Assembly (NCBI GenBank): GCA_902727915.1
Contig: CACVAU010000063.1
Span: 28,534-92,533, forward strand
Direction of reading: 5' to 3'
DNA length: 64,000 nucleotides
Source of the DNA: an uncultured Sulfurovum sp.
GTDB taxonomy: Bacteria; Campylobacterota; Campylobacteria; Campylobacterales; Sulfurovaceae
Position 1 is the first letter of the stretch, and each line of letters opens with the position of its first letter. The notes under the pieces are model-generated. The model saw only the letters and a program-made list of their open reading frames with translations. It made no database searches and was not told where the DNA came from. Both the position numbers and the translations under genes were made by a program. Shown one piece after another: positions 1 through 8,988 of the stretch.

Positions 1-9
1 TTTAATAAT

Positions 10-411
10 CTAAACCCAATTATCTAACGCTAAACCTTCAACCCGAAGAAACTCTTTAGTATTATTAGTAACCAATACCAAGTCCAAAGCAAGTGCATGA
101 CCAGCTATTTGCATATCCATGTTTCCAATGACTTGACCTTTTTTTTCTAAGTAAGCCCTAATTTTTCCATACTCTACAGAAGCTTCATAGTCATAATCTA
201 CTATTTCAAAAGGCATTAAAAAATCTTGTATGGCTCTTAAGTTTTTTTCTACAAACTGACTTTTAAAAGCTCCATACATTAACTCTGAAACAGTTATGCT
301 AGAGATACATAGCTCACCAATTTCAAATTCTCTAAACTTTGCTTTAACACTTTTGGGTTTGTTTTTAATAATATAAATACAAATATTCGTATCTAACATC
401 ATTCTACTCAA
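10..411 (-). CDS. vapC: VapC-type PIN-domain toxin ribonuclease
   Basis: A 133-residue PIN-domain protein, the normal VapC length. The acidic residues expected for metal-dependent RNA cleavage are visible: D7 in the opening MLDTN motif, E43, D99 in NMDMQIAGHA, and the late TNNTKEF segment. VapC toxins of this family cut tRNA or rRNA and are held inactive by the cognate VapB. The start codon overlaps the stop of the upstream antitoxin gene by 4 bases, the usual toxin-antitoxin layout with translational coupling. No key residue seems lost, so the toxin is probably intact. The RNA target cannot be read from the sequence. Confidence 0.93.
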   Translation of the reverse strand: MSRMMLDTNICIYIIKNKPKSVKAKFREFEIGELCISSITVSELMYGAFKSQFVEKNLRAIQDFLMPFEIVDYDYEASVEYGKIRAYLEKKGQVIGNMDMQIAGHALALDLVLVTNNTKEFLRVEGLALDNWV

Positions 412-647
412 AATAAATCCTCACGTTCTTGTGTAGGTTGAACTCTTGTCTCCATAAAGTCATCTGAAAAATCATCAAGACCATCAAACATTTTATCCCA
501 AACGGTAGTGTCTGACTTAGGGATAAGTACAACCATTCCATTTATTTTTTTAATGAAAACCTCTTTTAAATTCTCAAATCTAAACTCTTTTGGTAATCGC
601 ACAGCTTGACTTTGACCATTTTGAAATAATTTTGCAGTAGCTAACAT
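408..647 (-). CDS. vapB: VapB-type AbrB/SpoVT-fold antitoxin
   Basis: A 79-residue protein with the swapped-hairpin DNA-binding N-terminus of VapB antitoxins (AKLFQNGQSQAVRLPKEFRF, residues about 4-23), followed by an acidic C-terminal tail rich in D and F (about 50-79) of the kind that wraps the toxin active site. It precedes and overlaps vapC by 4 bases. An AAGGGG ribosome binding site lies just upstream of its ATG. A perfect 12-bp inverted repeat (667-698) sits about 20 bases upstream and is the likely autoregulatory operator for the VapBC complex. Confidence 0.92.
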   Translation of the reverse strand: MLATAKLFQNGQSQAVRLPKEFRFENLKEVFIKKINGMVVLIPKSDTTVWDKMFDGLDDFSDDFMETRVQPTQEREDLF

Positions 648-666
648 AGTAAACCCCTTAAGATTA

Positions 667-698
667 AAATAGTATATATATTAAAGTATATACTATTT
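667..698. promoter_or_regulatory. Perfect inverted repeat, probable VapBC operator
   Basis: AAATAGTATATA (667-678) and TATATACTATTT (687-698) are exact reverse complements separated by 8 bases. The element fills the short gap between the cusA stop and vapB, upstream of the antitoxin start. VapB dimers typically bind such palindromes over the promoter. The assignment as operator is inferred from position and symmetry. Confidence 0.75.
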
Positions 699-715
699 AC
701 TCTAAAATGTCAAAT

Positions 716-3700
716 TTATACTTTTTCTTTTTTCAAAACCACATAATAAACAGCAGGTATAACAAACAAAGTCAACACAGCCGAAGAGACAACCCCACCT
801 ATCATCGGAGCAGCAATCCGTTGCATCACTTCAGACCCTACCCCGTCAATGTACATAATAGGCAACAAGCCACCTAAAATAGAAAATACCGTCATAAGTT
901 TAGGACGTACCCTTAAAACAGCACCTTCATAGATGGCTTCTTTTAGATTTTCTTTGGTTCGTTTAACAACTTTCTGAACAGCCTCTTCAAGATAGATTAT
1001 CATAACAATAGCCGTTTCAGCTGCTACCCCAATAAGCGATAAGAAACCAACCACAACAGCAATGGAAAAGTTAAAATCTAGCATGTCTAAATAGATAATT
1101 CCACCCACAGCTGCAAACGGTAAAGTGAAAAATACGATGAGTGCATTTTGAATGCTATTTAGCCCCAAGTAAATTAATATAAAGGTAATAAATAAGGTAA
1201 TAGGCACAATAAAATTTAAACGCTCCATGGCAGACTCTAAATACTCACTCTCCCCTGCCCACTCATAGTAGTAACCTGTGGGAAACTCTAAACCTTCTAA
1301 AAGCTTCATTCCCTCTTTTTTGTAAACTTGTGAAGTCGTTCCTTGATTTGGTGTGATGTAAATGAAAATTACTTTTTTTCCTTTTTCAGACTTTAACACA
1401 GAAGGTGCTTCTTCATAATATAAGTGTGCAAACGTCTCTAAAGGAGTATAGCCATAAGGCGTTTTAATACGTATACTACCGATGCTTGTTAAGTCTGAAC
1501 GCTTTGACTGCTCATAACGTACTGAAATGGGGTAACGTTTTATGCCATCATAAAGTGTTGCTACCTGCATGCCCCCAACACCATTAGAAATGGTGTCAAG
1601 TATTAAGTTCTTCGTTATTCCATATTCGGCTATTTTCTCATCATTTAAATCAATATTTAAATAATACCCAGCATTAGCTTTGTCTGCAAAAACAGACTGT
1701 GTTCCTCCATAATTTTTCAGTCGTTGTTCTATCTTTTGGGCTTGAATGGCTAACTCTTCATTACTGTCTCCATAAAGCTTAATGCCTAAAGGTGTTCTAA
1801 TACCTGAAAGCAACATGTCAATTCGTCCACGAATTGGGTATGTCCATGAGTTGGTTAAACCTTTTATCTGTAACTTCTCTTCCATCTCATTCATTAACTT
1901 CTCATACGTCATTCCCTCTCGCCATTCACTCTCTGGCTTAAAAGTAATAATGGTTTCTATCATCGAAAGGGGTGCTGGGTCAGTGGCTGTGTCTGCGCGT
2001 CCAGCTTTACCAAAGACCGTTTCTACTTCTGGAAAGTTCTCTTTTATGATTTTGTCTGTTTTTTGCGTTAACTCTTTTGCCATGTCAATCCCAATTCCGT
2101 AAGGAGTTACAGGCATGTACATGTAAGTTTGTTCATTGAGTGGTGGCATGAACTCCCACTTTTGTTGTTGGTAAAGCCACACCCCATAAGCAATAACTCC
2201 TATCAACACAACAGGCATAACAAAACGTAACCACAACACCCCTTTAAGCAATGGAGAGTAGAGCCAAATAAAGAAACGGTTTAACCAGTTTCTACGTTCA
2301 TCTAAAATCTTACCTCGAACCAGATAGACCATAAGAATAGGCACAAGCGTAATGGAGATAATCGCTCCTGTTAACATGGCAAAAGTTTTAGTATATGCCA
2401 AAGGTTTAAACAAAGCACCCTCTTGACCTGAGAGTGCAAAGATAGGTAGAAATGAAACCACTATAAGAATTAACGCGAAAAAGATGGGTCGACCAACTTG
2501 TTTGGCTGCGTCTAAAATAATTTTTGTTCGTGCTTCACCTTTCAAGTTTTCACCACCATTGGCTTGTAATTTTTTATGTACATTTTCTACCATGACAATG
2601 GAAGCATCTATCATCGCTCCTATGGCAATGGCGATTCCCCCAAGCGACATAATGTTAGACTCAACCCCTGCCCACTTCATGAGTAAAAAAGTAATGGCTA
2701 TTGTCAGAGGTAGCGTAATAATAATAACTAGGGCTGAACGAAAATGTAAAAGGAACATTAAAACAATGACTAAAACAACAACTGACTCTTCTAAAAGTGT
2801 GGTCGTTAAAGTCTTAATTGCTTTCGTAATTAAATCAGATCTATCATAAGTCGTTATTAAATCCACATCAGCCAATTTTACTTTTTCTAACTTCTCTTTT
2901 ATCTCTTGAATGACAGCGTAAGCATTCTCTTTATAACGAACAACAACAATGCCCCCTACCACTTCCCCTTCACCATTTAAGTCAACCATACCACGGCGAT
3001 AGCTTGGAACCATGTCAACAGTTGCGACATCAGAGATTTTAAGAGGTTTACCATGGTAATGGTTGTTAATGACTATGTCGGCTAAATCTTCTGCATTTTT
3101 TGCATAGCCATTGGCTTGGACTATCTGTTCGTATCCATTCTCTAAGATAATCCGACCACCACGGTCTTCGTTATTGGCTTTGATGGCTTTAGTCACTTCT
3201 TGAATGGTTAAGCCTTGTTCTACTAACTTTTGCTCGTTAATGGTAATTTGATAATTTTTTTCAAACCCCCCGACTGTTGCGACTTCTGACACACCATTGA
3301 TGCCTAACAATGCGTATTTATAGTAGTACTCTTGCAGGTCATAAAGTTCTGAAAGGTCTTTTGTTTTAGATGTTAAAGCATACTCATACACCCACCCAAT
3401 TCCTGTGGCATCCGGTCCCATTTTTATCTGTGCTGATTTTGGAATGGTAGGTAGAAGTTCATTAATTTTCTCGGCAACTCGGTCACGTGAAAAATAGATG
3501 TCATGTCCCTCTTCAAAGATGACATAAACCAAAGCATTTTCAAAAGAAGAAAAAGCCCGAACGGTTTTGGCTCCTGCTACGGACATCAGAGCATTGGTAA
3601 GTGGATAAATAATCTGATCTTCAATGAGTTGAGGTGACTGCCCTTGCCATTTAACCGAGACTATAATTTGTGGAGGTGTTAAGTCAGGTAAAGCATCCAA

Positions 3701-3805
3701 TGGGGTATTTTTAATTGCCCAAAATGAGCCTAGTAAAAGAAGTATGGTTGTAGCCATAACCAGAAAGCGATTACGCCATGAGAAGTTAATGATGTTTTCT
3801 ATCAT
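716..3805 (-). CDS. cusA: CusA-like heavy-metal efflux RND pump
   Basis: An inner-membrane proton-driven RND transporter of the heavy-metal efflux class, of full family length. The fourth-helix segment AIGAMIDASIVMVENVHK and the periplasmic segment PDATGIGWVYEYAL match the CusA (Cu/Ag) subgroup rather than CzcA. The reading frame can be opened 12 codons earlier, but MIENIINFSWRNRF aligns with the family start, and its ATG follows the cusB stop by one base with GGAGAAGAG just upstream, so 3805 is preferred. It is last in the order cusC-cusB-cusA and should form a tripartite pump with them. Substrate is inferred from subgroup motifs. Confidence 0.93.
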   Translation of the reverse strand: MIENIINFSWRNRFLVMATTILLLLGSFWAIKNTPLDALPDLTPPQIIVSVKWQGQSPQLIEDQIIYPLTNALMSVAGAKTVRAFSSFENALVYVIFEEGHDIYFSRDRVAEKINELLPTIPKSAQIKMGPDATGIGWVYEYALTSKTKDLSELYDLQEYYYKYALLGINGVSEVATVGGFEKNYQITINEQKLVEQGLTIQEVTKAIKANNEDRGGRIILENGYEQIVQANGYAKNAEDLADIVINNHYHGKPLKISDVATVDMVPSYRRGMVDLNGEGEVVGGIVVVRYKENAYAVIQEIKEKLEKVKLADVDLITTYDRSDLITKAIKTLTTTLLEESVVVLVIVLMFLLHFRSALVIIITLPLTIAITFLLMKWAGVESNIMSLGGIAIAIGAMIDASIVMVENVHKKLQANGGENLKGEARTKIILDAAKQVGRPIFFALILIVVSFLPIFALSGQEGALFKPLAYTKTFAMLTGAIISITLVPILMVYLVRGKILDERRNWLNRFFIWLYSPLLKGVLWLRFVMPVVLIGVIAYGVWLYQQQKWEFMPPLNEQTYMYMPVTPYGIGIDMAKELTQKTDKIIKENFPEVETVFGKAGRADTATDPAPLSMIETIITFKPESEWREGMTYEKLMNEMEEKLQIKGLTNSWTYPIRGRIDMLLSGIRTPLGIKLYGDSNEELAIQAQKIEQRLKNYGGTQSVFADKANAGYYLNIDLNDEKIAEYGITKNLILDTISNGVGGMQVATLYDGIKRYPISVRYEQSKRSDLTSIGSIRIKTPYGYTPLETFAHLYYEEAPSVLKSEKGKKVIFIYITPNQGTTSQVYKKEGMKLLEGLEFPTGYYYEWAGESEYLESAMERLNFIVPITLFITFILIYLGLNSIQNALIVFFTLPFAAVGGIIYLDMLDFNFSIAVVVGFLSLIGVAAETAIVMIIYLEEAVQKVVKRTKENLKEAIYEGAVLRVRPKLMTVFSILGGLLPIMYIDGVGSEVMQRIAAPMIGGVVSSAVLTLFVIPAVYYVVLKKEKV

Positions 3806-3806
3806 C

Positions 3807-4781
3807 TTACTCTTCTCCGTTAATGACAATGTCCGAGTCAATTAAGAACAAGGAGTTGTTTACGACCTCATCACCTTCTTTTAAGCCTGAAAGAATCTGA
3901 AATTCAGTACTTGAAACCCTTTTTGCTTTAATAACTTTACTTTTATATTCACCTTCATACTCACCCAAAACAAAAACCAAATGTTTATCTCCTTTGGTCA
4001 CCACAGCTGTTGTGGGTAAGACCAAAGTATTTAGCTTTTGACTAATACTTTTAATGGTCGCATACGAATTGGGCTGAATCTTTCCCTCTTTATTGGCTAA
4101 AGTAATCCGAAAATCAATGGTCTTATTCACTTTGTCGACAATAGGGTAAACAAAATCTACGCTTGCATTATAAACGTTTGCATCTCCATTGAAAGTAACT
4201 TGCACCTTTGAACCTTTTTGTATATAAGCACGATCAGCCTCATAAGCTTTCGCCACAATCCATAAAGAAGAGAGATCAGCCAGTTTATAAACTTCCATTC
4301 CTTTTTTAACAGCCGAACCCTCTGTAATGGATTTTTCAATAACAATGCCTGAATAAGGTGAATAGAAAGGAAGATATTTAGAAGCTCTGTTTGACTTTTT
4401 AATCCTATTAATATTACGTTTTGAGACATCATAAAGTTCCAGTTTTGTCTCCATATGTTTCGCCAAAGAACGACTCACACTTTTCGCTGAAAGAAGTTCT
4501 ATTTGTGTTTTATACACCTCTGGAGAGTAAATATCAAAAAGTTTCTCACTTTTTTTCACTTTGTCATAAATATTAGCAGTTGTTAATCCTTTAATAAATC
4601 CATCTTGCGTTAAAGCAATGGTGTAAATGTTCTCATCAATAATTTCGGCATAACCATTATAAGTACGACTTTTTTCGATGTGTTTACTAACAACCTTAAC
4701 CGTTTTTACATTAAAGAGTTGCTCAACAGTTGTTGCCTGCATTACGGTTAACATACTTACGATGAATAATAGATTTTTCAT
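3807..4781 (-). CDS. cusB: CusB-like periplasmic adaptor of metal efflux pump
   Basis: A 324-residue membrane-fusion protein with an N-terminal export signal (about 1-17), a short helical hairpin, and lipoyl/beta-barrel adaptor segments (YSPYSGIVIEKSITEGSAV, then LSSLWIVAKAYEADRAYI). It links the inner-membrane RND pump to the outer-membrane channel. It is shorter than E. coli CusB (about 400 residues) because the extended N-terminal metal-binding part is reduced. Its ATG overlaps the cusC stop as ATGA, preceded by AGGAG, which indicates translational coupling. Confidence 0.9.
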   Translation of the reverse strand: MKNLLFIVSMLTVMQATTVEQLFNVKTVKVVSKHIEKSRTYNGYAEIIDENIYTIALTQDGFIKGLTTANIYDKVKKSEKLFDIYSPEVYKTQIELLSAKSVSRSLAKHMETKLELYDVSKRNINRIKKSNRASKYLPFYSPYSGIVIEKSITEGSAVKKGMEVYKLADLSSLWIVAKAYEADRAYIQKGSKVQVTFNGDANVYNASVDFVYPIVDKVNKTIDFRITLANKEGKIQPNSYATIKSISQKLNTLVLPTTAVVTKGDKHLVFVLGEYEGEYKSKVIKAKRVSSTEFQILSGLKEGDEVVNNSLFLIDSDIVINGEE

Positions 4782-5980
4782 GATACCTCTCCTAAAAGTT
4801 GACTTATCTTGTTTTCAATGAGTGCAATGGCTAAAGCTTTTCTATTAAGTTCCAGAGCATTGTCAGTCTTTTGGCTAAAGAGTTCATAGTAACGGACTAA
4901 AGAACCTCCGGTACTCAATTCAGACTTTGCATTTGCTATACGTTTGACAATCTTTAATCGGCTCGCTTCTAAAATTTCTACCTCTTGCTGTAAAGCTTTT
5001 AACTCATGTACGGCTATTTTCAAACCTTGTTCAAGTGCTATTTTTGTTTGTTTATAGCTAAGCTCTTGAATGTTGGCTCGTTTGATGGCTTGTACTTTTT
5101 GTCGTTCTTGCTTTCCATGCGTATAGAGAGGGTAAGCCACCGAAAAAGAGACATAATCATTACGGTTAAAACGTTGGTAGTACCCACCTGTAACGGTAAT
5201 ATCTGCCTGTTCCTTCTCACCTGCCAACTTAATACCTTTGTCAGCAACCTCTTTTAATGCTATAAGCATTTTTAACTGTGGATTTTTTTCTTTAATTTGA
5301 GACAGTAGTATCTCCAAAGGTTGTTGTTCATATCTTTTAATCATGACATTATCTGAAAAGGAGTCTATTTTAAAATTTCCAATTAACTCAATATTCTCTT
5401 TAGCTATCTCTATACGTTGTAGAGCATTTTCTCGTTGTAGTTGATATGATTTTTGAAGTAATTGTGTTTTTATATACTTATCCACAGAATTTCTCTCAAC
5501 AGCTGAAAGATTTATAAATAAATTCATTGGTGTATTTAAAAAGCTAATATAATTATCCAAAATAGTTAACGTTTTCTCAGCATTTATAGCATCTATAAAT
5601 GACTTTTTTATACCAAAAGCAATATTTACTTTTAAAGCCTCTGCCTTTTGCTCAACTACTCTCTTTTTCTCTTCTTCTATTTCAGAAGCTACTTCTAGTT
5701 TTTCTGAAAGAGGAATGGTTTGAGAATAAGTTACAAATTGATTTTGCATTGCTTCAAGGTTTCGACTAAAAGGTTTATCACCCTGTATATCATTAATTCC
5801 AACTTTTAAAATAGGGTCATTCCAAAAACTCTCAATCTTTTTTTGTTCATTAATAATAGATGATTCCTCTTCTAAAATTTGGAGTTGATAACTGTTTTTA
5901 ATACTATAGTTAATGGTCTCTTGAAGGGTCTGTGCTTGAAGAGATAATGAGAGGGCTAAAATGGTATATATTTTTTTCAT
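4778..5980 (-). CDS. cusC: CusC/TolC-like outer-membrane efflux protein
   Basis: About 400 residues with a signal peptide (MKKIYTILALSLSLQAQT) and the repeated long helices of the TolC/OEP family, ending in ALNRKALAIALIENKISQLLGE-type helix. It supplies the outer-membrane channel for the CusBA pump. Two in-frame ATGs lie close together. GGAG is 6 bases before the ATG at 5980 but directly abuts the one at 5986, so 5980 is the better start. It is the first gene of the pump operon proper, with the Met-rich lipoprotein upstream. Confidence 0.88.
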   Translation of the reverse strand: MKKIYTILALSLSLQAQTLQETINYSIKNSYQLQILEEESSIINEQKKIESFWNDPILKVGINDIQGDKPFSRNLEAMQNQFVTYSQTIPLSEKLEVASEIEEEKKRVVEQKAEALKVNIAFGIKKSFIDAINAEKTLTILDNYISFLNTPMNLFINLSAVERNSVDKYIKTQLLQKSYQLQRENALQRIEIAKENIELIGNFKIDSFSDNVMIKRYEQQPLEILLSQIKEKNPQLKMLIALKEVADKGIKLAGEKEQADITVTGGYYQRFNRNDYVSFSVAYPLYTHGKQERQKVQAIKRANIQELSYKQTKIALEQGLKIAVHELKALQQEVEILEASRLKIVKRIANAKSELSTGGSLVRYYELFSQKTDNALELNRKALAIALIENKISQLLGEVS

Positions 5981-6020
5981 GCTCATCTCCGATGTGATTT
6001 ATATAAATATGATTAAGTGA

Positions 6021-6036
6021 TGCGATTGTTATCGCA
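6021..6036. other. Hairpin between lipoprotein gene and cusC
   Basis: TGCGAT and ATCGCA are perfect complements around a TGTT loop. The hairpin sits between the lipoprotein stop (6055) and cusC. It has no T-tract on the transcribed strand, so it is more likely an mRNA processing or partial-attenuation structure than a full terminator. Confidence 0.45.
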
Positions 6037-6054
6037 CCCAACATTTAGAAAACC

Positions 6055-6450
6055 CTAAAGAATTACAGAAGAAGAGTGTTTATATTTTTTACCATCTTTT
6101 TCAATGAAAATTTTCACTTGCCATGTACCACCCATTGAGAAGTTTACATTAGCATTGTAGCTTTCACCAGTAGCGTTCATTGCTTTAACATCTTCCATAT
6201 AAGGCATCCCTGGCATTTCAGGCATGAAAACCTTCATCTCTACAGTAGCACCTGTTACAGGTTTTCCAGCATCAGTCACTTTAACTGCTATAGTATTATC
6301 ACCTACAACTAATGGTTTAGCTGAACTATAAACAACATGAAGAGCTCCAGCTTTTCCACTTTTAGTAAATCCTTCAGAGGTTGAATTACCACAAGCGATA
6401 AAAAAAAGACCTATTGTTAATAGAGTGATAAGTTTGAGTAGTTGTTTCAT
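6055..6450 (-). CDS. YtkA/FixH-like periplasmic lipoprotein, Met-rich
   Basis: 131 residues with a lipoprotein signal ending FFIAC (Cys20) and an immunoglobulin-like beta domain of the YtkA/FixH type (about 35-131). A methionine-rich stretch, MKVFMPEMPGMPYME (about 87-101), is a plausible soft-metal (Cu+/Ag+) ligand cluster. It is the first gene upstream of the Cus-like pump on the same strand, so a role in periplasmic copper/silver capture or delivery, comparable to CusF but unrelated in fold, is inferred from context. The domain call rests on pattern only. Confidence 0.75.
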   Translation of the reverse strand: MKQLLKLITLLTIGLFFIACGNSTSEGFTKSGKAGALHVVYSSAKPLVVGDNTIAVKVTDAGKPVTGATVEMKVFMPEMPGMPYMEDVKAMNATGESYNANVNFSMGGTWQVKIFIEKDGKKYKHSSSVIL

Positions 6451-6648
6451 TGCGTTTCCTTTAATTCAAATATTTATAAAAGTATTTTAGCTATTGAAAT
6501 GTGTAAAGTGTGTGGAGTATAATGCACCTTGACACACTTAGTAACCTTTTAACTCTTTTATCGTTTAAATTATTGATAGTCTAAAAAGAAAGCGCATTAG
6601 GAGTTTGCGAAAAACGTTCAATACAAAATAATAGTTACATGTTAAAAA

Positions 6649-6692
6649 TTTACCACTCATTTACAAACTTTTGTTTTAGGCTTGGTTATAAT
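6649..6692 (+). promoter_or_regulatory. TTTAC-N6-TTTAC direct-repeat promoter (copy A)
   Basis: TTTAC at 6649-6653 and 6660-6664 form an 11-bp-period direct repeat (TTTACCACTCATTTAC). A consensus -10, TATAAT, lies at 6687-6692, 27 bases after the start of the second repeat. The same geometry occurs at 12956-12999 and 18377-18420. The -10 is followed by only 5 bases before the ATG at 6698, so the transcript is probably leaderless. The binding factor is unknown. Confidence 0.7.
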
Positions 6693-6697
6693 TAAGT

Positions 6698-7138
6698 ATG
6701 AAAGAATTATGGAGCAGTATAAAGTTTTTATTTTTATTCATTTTGATTGTCTTTGGTTTGGACTATGGCTTAGATAAAACTGCTTTGCCTATTACTGTAG
6801 GAGATGTGTTTTTTATCCTATTGGGTATGGTAATGTATATTGGTTTTTTCATCTTTTTAAAAGAATATTTTTTTGAAAAAACTACAATTAGAAATAGGAT
6901 TTTTATGGAAGTAGATAAGCCTTTTTGGAAGCTTTTGGGACTCTTCATCTTTTTTATCATGATGTTGATAGTTGGTTGTTCAATAAGTTATATTGGCTTA
7001 ATAGCCCCATTAGAGCTTGTTGAACTTAAGGGAAACAATCAACATGGGTACAGTGTGGCTTTGTTTGGTACTGGATTTACTTTATGGACATTAATTGCGT
7101 GTTTGGCTTGTTTGAGGTCATTGTTATTAAAATGCTAA
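6698..7138 (+). CDS. Hypothetical membrane protein
   Basis: 146 residues with about four hydrophobic segments (near 8-27, 34-53, 77-101 and 122-141), so probably a small inner-membrane protein. I do not recognise a family. No ribosome binding site precedes the ATG. A TATAAT -10 lies 5 bases before it, suggesting leaderless translation, under the TTTAC direct-repeat promoter. It overlaps the next gene by 7 bases and so forms an operon with it. Function unknown. Confidence 0.7.
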   Translation: MKELWSSIKFLFLFILIVFGLDYGLDKTALPITVGDVFFILLGMVMYIGFFIFLKEYFFEKTTIRNRIFMEVDKPFWKLLGLFIFFIMMLIVGCSISYIGLIAPLELVELKGNNQHGYSVALFGTGFTLWTLIACLACLRSLLLKC

Positions 7139-8331
7139 GTAAGTTGCTACTTGAAATAGAAAAGATACTTGATAACTGTAATTTAATAGACAGAAGTAAA
7201 ACCATAGAATTATTAAAAAGCTTTGGGGAAAAAGAGCTATTTGAAACTTTGTTTTATCTTGCGATTGAAAAACAAGAAGCCAAAAAAAATGTTTTTATTG
7301 CCTCTTTAATGCTTTATGAGTTAAATACACGTGCAACTATTGAGCTAAAAGAAGCCCTTAGCTTAATGCTTAAGGCGTGGGATATAAGCATTGAAGAGGT
7401 TGTTTTTTATGTTGTAGAGCAGTTTGGTGTCAATAAGATATTAGAAGAAGTTAGTGCGTTAAAAAAACGTTATCGCCAAAATGAAGAGTTTTTTCAACGT
7501 ATAGATAGTATCGAATATTGGACAAAGATTTATGAAGATGAATATTTAACCCAAAGAATTGAGAGTATGTTATTGCCTATTAAAGCAGATTCTGTGTTAA
7601 GTCCAAAAGTCTATTATGATAATGAACAAACAGGTATTTACTTTTTTACAGAAGAAGATAAGTATGCACGTATTACATTTGAAAATCTTGATTCCATAAA
7701 AGTGTCACGTGGTGAGATGTTGCCTTTACATTATGACTGGAGTAAAAATCCATCAGGAGCTTGGGGATTTAAAGTAAAAAACTCAACATGGCTTCAACAA
7801 CGTTATGAATATGAGAAGAAACATTATGGTGAGGCTTATGAATTTGGTGGCGATGTGGAAGATATGAAGAAATACTTTTCTCATTATATTTTTTCGTTTC
7901 ATGATCAGTTTGTTGAGGTAATTGCCAAAGGGTTTTGGGTAGAAGAGAGTAAAGAGCCTTTGTTTGAAAAAGCATTAGGACTGGGACATCCTTTTAAGAG
8001 ATTAACGGATGAAAAGAGTTTTGTATTTGAGTGGAATGGTATGGTACTTGAAGTATGTGAAACGACTTTAAAACAAGAAGACTTAATTAAAAATACTTCT
8101 TTTTGCACACAGAAGATTTTAGAATGTTATGTGGATAAAAAAAGAGAAAGTCCTCCTGAATATTCTTTAGTGTTAAGTAAAAAAGGGAATAAAGTTCTTA
8201 GTGAATTACATGGGTATTTGGGGAATAGAGAAGCTATTTTTAATGGCTTGGCAACATTTTTGGACATAAAGCCTTATGTTCAAAAGTATATGGATGAGGT
8301 TGCTCAGAGACGTAAGGAGATTAGAAGATGA
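7132..8331 (+). CDS. Hypothetical soluble protein
   Basis: About 399 residues from the ATG at 7132, which overlaps the preceding stop by 7 bases. The frame is open 16 codons further upstream, but that would overlap the membrane protein by 55 bases. The N-terminal third is helical and charged. The rest mixes beta and aromatic segments (for example YGEAYEFGGDVEDMKKYF and FEWNGMVLEVCE). There is no signal peptide or membrane segment, so it is likely cytoplasmic. I recognise no conserved family. Pairing with the membrane protein suggests they work together. Confidence 0.72.
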   Translation: MLSKLLLEIEKILDNCNLIDRSKTIELLKSFGEKELFETLFYLAIEKQEAKKNVFIASLMLYELNTRATIELKEALSLMLKAWDISIEEVVFYVVEQFGVNKILEEVSALKKRYRQNEEFFQRIDSIEYWTKIYEDEYLTQRIESMLLPIKADSVLSPKVYYDNEQTGIYFFTEEDKYARITFENLDSIKVSRGEMLPLHYDWSKNPSGAWGFKVKNSTWLQQRYEYEKKHYGEAYEFGGDVEDMKKYFSHYIFSFHDQFVEVIAKGFWVEESKEPLFEKALGLGHPFKRLTDEKSFVFEWNGMVLEVCETTLKQEDLIKNTSFCTQKILECYVDKKRESPPEYSLVLSKKGNKVLSELHGYLGNREAIFNGLATFLDIKPYVQKYMDEVAQRRKEIRR

Positions 8332-8442
8332 AAAATGACAACAGAAGTAATTGATTTTTCACTTAACTTTGTTGTTAGAAAGTGGAAAGGAGTTTACTAG
8401 AAATGAAGAAAATAAACAATAAATTATAATAGGAAGTCATAG

Positions 8443-8988
8443 ATGAACCCCACACAACATATAAAAAACTTTAGAGATGTAGGTGAAAGTATTAACCTTT
8501 TAGTGGGATTAGAAGTAATGAAAGAATCAGTCCTCTATCGTGGTGGACGCTTAAATGCTATTTTTAAGCATGAAGAACTTCTACTTATTCCAAGCATTTT
8601 AAATTTACGCATAGCTAAAGATGAGAAGAAATTTAATTGTATTTATTTACATGTGCCTGCTACGGATAAACTTGAAAACTATGATACAACACATAGAAAA
8701 GTTAAAAAATGGATTAATAACGTCATGGGAACCATGCTTAAAGAAGAGGTTCATTTTCCTATCTATATACATTGTACTTCAGGGAAAGACAGAACAGGCG
8801 TTATTGTTGCTGTTATTTTAAAAGCGTTGGGCATAGAAGATAAGGTTATTATTGAAGAGTATCTGTTGAGTGATGGCATAACTGGACAAGCAGAGATAAC
8901 GCAAGCACTAAAAGGCATAGGTGATATAAATACTTATTTAAAAAGTGAATATGTATGCCTATTGAGAAAGGTTTTGTTAAATGCATAA
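8443..8988 (+). CDS. Tyrosine/dual-specificity-like protein phosphatase
   Basis: 181 residues with the cysteine-phosphatase signature HCTSGKDRTGV at about 110-120 (Cys and Arg of CX5R both present). An upstream NFRDVGE...LYRGGRLN pattern is typical of the bacterial Y_phosphatase3/PTP-like group. It should hydrolyse phosphotyrosine, phosphoinositide or another phosphomonoester by a cysteinyl-phosphate intermediate. Substrate is unknown. TATAAT at 8425-8430 and an AGGAAG ribosome site precede the ATG. It overlaps the next small gene by 8 bases. Confidence 0.82.
   Translation: MNPTQHIKNFRDVGESINLLVGLEVMKESVLYRGGRLNAIFKHEELLLIPSILNLRIAKDEKKFNCIYLHVPATDKLENYDTTHRKVKKWINNVMGTMLKEEVHFPIYIHCTSGKDRTGVIVAVILKALGIEDKVIIEEYLLSDGITGQAEITQALKGIGDINTYLKSEYVCLLRKVLLNA

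Noticed and set aside
1782..2849. Plus-strand reading frames inside cusA
   Set aside because: They are antisense to strongly conserved RND coding sequence and have no ribosome site or family resemblance.
8328..8442. Small frame starting ATGAAAAATGAC after the hypothetical gene
   Set aside because: It stops after eight codons, and the region serves as the promoter of the phosphatase gene.
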